DNA of 26,164 bases from a bacterium. GTDB taxonomy: Bacteria > Gemmatimonadota > Glassbacteria > GWA2-58-10. The notes beneath the pieces are model-generated. The model was not told the DNA's origin, did no database searches, and saw only the letters and a list, made by a program, of their open reading frames with translations. Positions 22,161 to 26,164 of this stretch are shown piece by piece; the stretch's first letter is position 1; each line of letters opens with the position of its first letter. A program made the translations under genes and the position numbers. The stretch spans positions 1 through 26,164 of the forward strand of contig JAJFUG010000099.1 of the NCBI GenBank assembly GCA_021372515.1. The letters run 5' to 3'.

Positions 22161-22607
22161 TTACAGGTCCACTATCTTCAACTTCCCGCCCAGCCTGTCG
22201 TTGAGAACCCCGGCCAGGATCGAGCGGTGGCAGGCCGCCGGGTCCCTCTCGTAGCACAGCAGGCAGACTGTCTCCGAAGCAATTTTCTCCTGGAGCGCCT
22301 GCAGCGCCTCCCCGCGTTCAGCGAGGCATTCAGTGTAGCCACAGCGCAGAAGACCGTAGTCTCTGGTGCACTGAACCTCCACCCGCAGGGCCTTGGGCGC
22401 GCTTAGACTTACCATGTGCTCGTAGCCCAGGCCATGCCCGGCGCAACTGGCGGTGAGGGCTTTCTTCGAGTAACCCGGTTTGCGGCTGTTCGGGTTCTGG
22501 CGGATATCCAGCAGAAGGGTGACTTTATGCTCTGCCAGCGCGGCGAAGAGCTCCGGCGCCTCCCGGCCCTCGAAACCGATCGTGTACAGGCAGGGTTCGC
22601 CGGGCAT
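22161..22607 (-). CDS. DUF488 family protein
   Basis: A 148-residue small soluble protein. It opens with the family's LYTIGFEGR strand-turn, continues with LLLDIRQNPNSRKPGYSKKAL, and has the C-terminal signature LLCYERDPAACHRS in which Cys, Glu, Asp, Cys, His and Arg are all kept. The biochemical function of DUF488 is not established. Three starts are in frame (GTG 22619, ATG 22613, ATG 22607). ATG 22607 is chosen because GGAG (22617-22614) lies 6 nt upstream; the others have no usable site. The two-TM gene ends 32 bases before this start on the same strand, so the pair is probably co-transcribed. Confidence 0.85.
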   Translation of the reverse strand: MPGEPCLYTIGFEGREAPELFAALAEHKVTLLLDIRQNPNSRKPGYSKKALTASCAGHGLGYEHMVSLSAPKALRVEVQCTRDYGLLRCGYTECLAERGEALQALQEKIASETVCLLCYERDPAACHRSILAGVLNDRLGGKLKIVDL

Positions 22608-22639
22608 CGGCATCTCCACTCGACATCAGCCGGGACGGC

Positions 22640-23077
22640 TCACTCCTCGAACTGACGGACCGCCTTTTCGAACTCCAGCTCCTCGGCGTCCGGGAAATCG
22701 CCCTTGCGGCCGGGGTTGTGCTGCTTGTTCTTGCGCTCATCCAGCTCGGCCTGCTGGATAGCGCGCATCACCTCGGTGATCTCGCGCAGAAGGCGGGCCG
22801 TGTACTCCGAGGCCTGGGTCAGGTACTGCACGTGGCGCAGCAGGGTGGTGAACACCGCCAGCCGCTCGAACATGAACCCCAGCAGCAGCACCACCGCCCC
22901 GGCTCCCAGCACCAGCGCCCCGGTCAGACGCTCCAGCATGCTGATTCCCAGGGCCACGCCCAGCACGCCCAGCACCGACAGGAACGTCCCCGCAGCCAGC
23001 CAGAGGGCCCGTCCCAGTCCGCCCGCACCGGCTTTTTTCCTGCCGGCCTCGGCGGGATTAACCTTCTTCGCTTTCAT
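22640..23077 (-). CDS. Two-TM membrane protein with charged helical tail, unknown function
   Basis: A 145-residue protein. A basic N-terminus (KAKKVNPAEAGRKK) is followed by two glycine-rich membrane helices (about 24-48 and 51-70), then a long amphipathic helix (about 75-118, LLRHVQYLTQASEYTARLLREI) likely to form a coiled coil, and an acidic tail ending VRQFEE. I do not recognise the family. The start ATG 23077 has GGAGG 7 nt upstream. It sits between the PorV-like barrel gene (57 bases upstream) and DUF488 (32 bases downstream), all on one strand. Confidence 0.7.
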   Translation of the reverse strand: MKAKKVNPAEAGRKKAGAGGLGRALWLAAGTFLSVLGVLGVALGISMLERLTGALVLGAGAVVLLLGFMFERLAVFTTLLRHVQYLTQASEYTARLLREITEVMRAIQQAELDERKNKQHNPGRKGDFPDAEELEFEKAVRQFEE

Positions 23078-23101
23078 GCTCCAGCCTCCGTTAAGGGCGG
23101 G

Positions 23102-23118
23102 CGCCGGACGCTCCGGCG
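23102..23118. other. Stem-loop in the gap after the PorV-like gene
   Basis: CGCCGGA (23102-23108) and TCCGGCG (23112-23118) pair perfectly around CGC. There is no T-tract, so it may be an mRNA-processing or attenuating hairpin rather than a full terminator. Confidence 0.4.
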
Positions 23119-23133
23119 TCCCAACGCCCCCAA

Positions 23134-24054
23134 TCAGAATGTGTACGACATCCCGGCCCGGTGGGTCGTGCCCAGTCCCGAGCGCCCGGAATCGATCTCC
23201 GCGGCGTAGTCCACGCGCAGCCGCTCGTGGTTGAACCCCAGCCCGAAGCTGGGCGAGGTGCGGTCTAAACGCCGGGTCATCCCGGCCCGGGCCATAAACA
23301 GCCCCGGCACCACCTCGTACTCGCCGCCCATCGAGAACGCGGTGTAGCGGGCGTTCTCGAACCGCAGCTCACCCGCCACCACGAACCCCTCGATAATCAG
23401 GTAGCTTCCGCCCAGCTCGATCTCGCGCGGCAGGTCATCGGCCAGCCCGGTATCCCACGAGATACGGCTGAACGCATTACGCACCACCAGGGCCACCGAG
23501 CTGAACGGATCGGGTACGATATATACCGCCAGGTCCAGGCCCGCGCCCTTGCCCCCGGTGTCCGGGATGTCCGTGCTGATGAAGCAGCCGCGCACCGCCG
23601 CGCCCACGGCCAGGTAATCGGTCACCCGCTTGCCCCAGGCGTAGGCCAGCGTGTTCTCGGCGTAGCTCATCTCGTCCTGGCCGAACGGGCCCTCCACGCT
23701 GGTGCCGCGCCAGTTCCAGTACAGGCCGCTCGCTCCGTAGCCGGCATCCGGCTGGTGGTAGTCCAGGTACACGTTGCGCACAAGGCCCATCGAGCCGACA
23801 TCCGCAAAACTGAACCCCACCGAGCGGGTCTCGGCGAAAGCCAGCCACGCCGGGTTATGGTAGCTCGCACCCACGCCCGAGGCCAGGGCCGAGTAGGCCC
23901 CGCCCATGCCCACCCCGCGCACCGAGACCGGGAACGAGCTGAACGCCCCGCTGGTCACGGGCGAGGAGGCAGCCCGCGCTCCGGCCGCGGCCACGAGGAT
24001 CAGGCCCAGCACCAGGGCTGTCAGACGGCCCATATTTTTAACACTTCGGCTCAT
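23134..24054 (-). CDS. PorV/PorQ-like outer membrane barrel protein
   Basis: A 306-residue exported barrel. After a signal peptide (hydrophobic run LTALVLGLILVAAAGARA) comes the family opening VRGVGMGGAYSALASGVGASYHNPAWLA, the usual FadL/PorV-type start with NPA(W/G)L. Alternating strands then follow to a C-terminal aromatic end (HRAGMSYTF). In Bacteroidetes PorV shuttles type IX secretion substrates and PorQ helps attach them. The gene directly upstream codes for a large protein with a C-terminal FlgD-type Ig domain, the class of domain used as a type IX sorting signal. The start is uncertain: ATG 24054 is preferred, ATG 24033 is possible, and GTG 24102 would put 16 extra residues before the signal. 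No other secretion gene is in the window. Confidence 0.75.
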   Translation of the reverse strand: MSRSVKNMGRLTALVLGLILVAAAGARAASSPVTSGAFSSFPVSVRGVGMGGAYSALASGVGASYHNPAWLAFAETRSVGFSFADVGSMGLVRNVYLDYHQPDAGYGASGLYWNWRGTSVEGPFGQDEMSYAENTLAYAWGKRVTDYLAVGAAVRGCFISTDIPDTGGKGAGLDLAVYIVPDPFSSVALVVRNAFSRISWDTGLADDLPREIELGGSYLIIEGFVVAGELRFENARYTAFSMGGEYEVVPGLFMARAGMTRRLDRTSPSFGLGFNHERLRVDYAAEIDSGRSGLGTTHRAGMSYTF

Positions 24055-24126
24055 TCTACCACAGGCTCGATAAGGTTTCAACAAAAACTTCGAAAAATCC
24101 ACAAAGCGTCATTTTGCGGCAAGATA

Positions 24127-26164
24127 TCAACGACGGGCCACGGCCAGAGTCTTGCGCATCTCCTCATGCCGCCCGTTGTCGTAGCTGATCTCCCAGGCAT
24201 AGATGAACACGCCGTTCATCACCAGGTCGCCACGGTCGTTCTGCAGCAGCCATTCGGCGTTGACCGAGCTGCCGCTGCCGTCGATCCGGTCGCTCACGTC
24301 CACCCGGCGCACCAGGTCGCCGCGAAGGTTGAATATGCGCAGCACGGCCCGGCTGATCCGCGCTCCGGCCTGACCGCTCACGAAAGTGATATGCGCGCTG
24401 GTGCGGGCCGGCACCTCCTCCACGTAGGCCACCGGCTGCCCGGCCGACAACCCGAAGGTGTTGACTAAAGTTTTGCGCCGCACCGTGCTCCAGCCGGCCA
24501 GGTCGGTCACGGTCAGGCGCAGACGGTGCAGGCCGGCCCGGCTCAGGGCGTCGAAATCGGCCTCCAGCTCGCCCGAGCTCAGCCAGCTCTGGCTGCGCGG
24601 CCTTATCTCATGGCCGTCCGGGTCCTCGATCACCACCTTGGTCTCGCCGCGGTCGATCCCGGAGACATCCGGGTAGAGGCCCCAATCGGTGAATGCCGCG
24701 GTCGAGCGCACACCGTCCGCGGCCACGGTGATCTGCACCCCGGCGGTATCCGGGGCGCGGTTGTCCACGGTGAATATGGTGCGGCTCACTGTCCGTCCGG
24801 CCAGCTCGGCCACAGCCAGGTCGGCCAGCATGTCGTAGCGGCCGTCCGCACTGCCGTCCTCAGCCAGCGTGTCCGCGAACTGGAAGCGCAGTGTGTCGCC
24901 GGCCACGGACTGCGTGCCGGCCAGCGGCACCCCGCGGTAATTGACCCGCAACGAGGCCCCCCCTCCTGGGGTGAAAGTCGCCTTCGCCCCGCGCACCAGG
25001 GCCCAGACCCGCACCCAGGGACCGTGCACCAGCGAGCTGTCGGGCGGGGACACCTCCACGTAGCCGCTTACATTCAGGCTGAAAGCGCGGGTCAGCACGG
25101 CCTGGTTGCCCGCCCGGTCGGCGGCCGTGACCGTGAGCGTGTAACTGCCTGCGGCAGTGGGCTTGCCCTCGTCGAAATGCAGGCTCAGGCGCCCCACTCC
25201 ATCCTGGTTGAGCGTGGCCGCCACCGCGCCGTCCGGCCCGGTCACCGTAGCGGTGGCCCCGGCGATGTTCAATCCCGAGCACTCCCGGTCGACCACGGCC
25301 GGACGGTCCACGAGGTCGATATGGATCGCGCTCGTGTCCGGGGCGAACAGGATGTCCGCCGTATCCGGGGGCAGGTTGTCCAGCAGGAACGTGAAGACCG
25401 TGTCCAGGTCGGCGGTGGCGCTCATCAGGTCGGCCACGTGCACGGCCAGGCGCCAGCGCCCGTCATCCGCCCCGGCCGAGGAGAGCGACCGCCCGGCCTG
25501 GAACGCCAGGATATTGTTCTGGTGGTTCAGCGTGCCCGCCACCGCGGTCGAGTCGGGCCCGAGCAGATGGGCCGTGGTGGCGCTCCAGTCGATCCCGGCC
25601 CCGCTGTTGTCGGTCAGGGCCAGGCTCACCGTGAGCGGCTGGGTGACCGCCGCGGTGTTGAGCGAGCGGTTGAACGGTCCCTCGGCTATCGCCGCCCCAG
25701 GCCTAAGGTCCGAGCCGCCGACCACGAAACTCCGGGTGCGGGTGACATTGTTCGCCGCCCGGTCCACCGCAGTCACCGAAAGGGTGAAAATTCCGCTGGT
25801 TTGCGGCTTGCCCTGGTCGAAACGCAGGGTCAGACGTCCCACCCCGTCGTTCCTTAACGTATAGGGATGCGTGCCCGGCCCGGTCAGCGAGGCGGTGCTG
25901 AGCTTGGTGTCGATCCCGGCCACCGCCCGTCCGGCCACGGCCGGACGGTCCACCAGGTCGATGTATATCTCGCTCGTGTCCGGGGCGAAACTGATAGCCA
26001 GCGTGTCGGGCGGAGTGTTGTCCAGTACGAAGGAGACAGAGGTGTCCAGGGCGGCCACGAAGGCGGTGAGAGTACCCACATGCACTGCCGCCGTCCAGCG
26101 GCCGTCATCGCTGCCGTTCGAGGATAATAAGCGTTCCGGGGTGAAATACAGGGTATTGGCCTGG
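24127..26164 (-). CDS. Large surface protein with repeated Ig-like domains and C-terminal FlgD-type Ig domain (5' end outside window)
   Basis: The frame is open through the right edge, so only the last 678 residues are seen; an apparent start at 26085 lies mid-domain. Two tandem units of 214 residues (642 bp) can be aligned. Each carries DNxPPDT..(L)FAPDTS.I.IDLVDRPAV, then DGVGRL.L.FD.GKP and a T(L)SVTA.DRA.N strand. A third, more diverged unit follows (VDNRAPDTAGVQ). The last 75 residues (AVLRIFNLRGDLVRRVDV ... NDRGDLVMNGVFIYAWEI ... KTLAVARR) are a FlgD-Ig domain as found at the end of type IX secreted proteins. It is likely secreted and attached to the surface, perhaps as an adhesin or enzyme carrier. 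The PorV-like gene is 72 bases downstream on the same strand. Confidence 0.8.
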   Translation of the reverse strand, partial: QANTLYFTPERLLSSNGSDDGRWTAAVHVGTLTAFVAALDTSVSFVLDNTPPDTLAISFAPDTSEIYIDLVDRPAVAGRAVAGIDTKLSTASLTGPGTHPYTLRNDGVGRLTLRFDQGKPQTSGIFTLSVTAVDRAANNVTRTRSFVVGGSDLRPGAAIAEGPFNRSLNTAAVTQPLTVSLALTDNSGAGIDWSATTAHLLGPDSTAVAGTLNHQNNILAFQAGRSLSSAGADDGRWRLAVHVADLMSATADLDTVFTFLLDNLPPDTADILFAPDTSAIHIDLVDRPAVVDRECSGLNIAGATATVTGPDGAVAATLNQDGVGRLSLHFDEGKPTAAGSYTLTVTAADRAGNQAVLTRAFSLNVSGYVEVSPPDSSLVHGPWVRVWALVRGAKATFTPGGGASLRVNYRGVPLAGTQSVAGDTLRFQFADTLAEDGSADGRYDMLADLAVAELAGRTVSRTIFTVDNRAPDTAGVQITVAADGVRSTAAFTDWGLYPDVSGIDRGETKVVIEDPDGHEIRPRSQSWLSSGELEADFDALSRAGLHRLRLTVTDLAGWSTVRRKTLVNTFGLSAGQPVAYVEEVPARTSAHITFVSGQAGARISRAVLRIFNLRGDLVRRVDVSDRIDGSGSSVNAEWLLQNDRGDLVMNGVFIYAWEISYDNGRHEEMRKTLAVARR

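Noticed and set aside
24526-25857. A 443-residue open frame on the + strand
   Set aside because: It is antisense to the repeated Ig-domain protein and Arg/Gly-rich with no recognisable domain.
1-26164. CRISPR arrays, tRNA/rRNA genes, insertion sequences or phage genes
   Set aside because: No regularly spaced repeats, cloverleaf-like sequences or transposase/integrase proteins were seen; the repeats present are single dispersed palindromes.

Overview
The window is 26 kb of a GC-rich bacterial chromosome (a typical 60-base row inside a gene counts to about 62% GC). Four features point to a Gram-negative member of the wider FCB/Gemmatimonadota-like candidate phyla. They are outer-membrane barrel proteins, lipoproteins with Lys/Arg-rich signal peptides, a PorV/PorQ-like barrel next to a large surface protein ending in a FlgD-type Ig domain, and TolB-like propeller/Omp85 fusions. 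This placement is inferred from gene content only. No rRNA, tRNA, CRISPR array, transposase or phage gene was seen. Most genes look like ordinary chromosomal housekeeping and envelope functions, with one AT-rich islet gene.

Layout. At 1-3770 (+) are folC and a BatA-like von Willebrand A membrane protein, probably co-transcribed. At 3771-6134 (+) a strong promoter-like site precedes a degenerate ferritin-like protein, followed by pepA (leucyl aminopeptidase). At 6344-10266 (-) an apparent redox operon pairs a Tat-exported FAD oxidoreductase with a NapH/NapG-type membrane polyferredoxin fusion that overlaps it by 4 nt. A uroporphyrinogen-decarboxylase-family protein lies upstream on the same strand. 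At 10322-12437 (-) a sodium:neurotransmitter-type symporter is followed by an AT-rich gene of unknown function whose ribosome binding site touches the symporter stop codon. At 12565-17026 (-) a 1219-residue metallopeptidase/propeller/outer-membrane-barrel fusion is followed by a secreted protein built of 25-residue calcium-loop repeats, closed by a clear terminator. At 17432-19683 (+) a histidine-kinase-like ATPase precedes a GH88-like lipoprotein. At 19847-20835 (+) are a small lipoprotein and a 101-residue protein with a faint GIY-YIG resemblance, separated by terminators. At 21216-26164 (-) are MarC, a DUF488 protein, a two-TM protein, the PorV-like barrel and the partial FlgD-Ig surface protein, which runs off the right edge.

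The intergenic spaces are unusually rich in short dispersed palindromes. Six copies of one family (GTAGGGGCACGG-type) sit only between genes. Two of them carry a T-tract that would make them terminators for the minus-strand genes. A second hairpin family occurs twice with a compensatory base-pair change, and a third C5T3/A3G5 family occurs three times. The most interesting items for follow-up are these repeat families, the Tat-FAD/NapGH couple, the metalloprotease-propeller-barrel fusion, a GH88-like protein that seems to lack both canonical catalytic aspartates, and the AT-rich islet gene.
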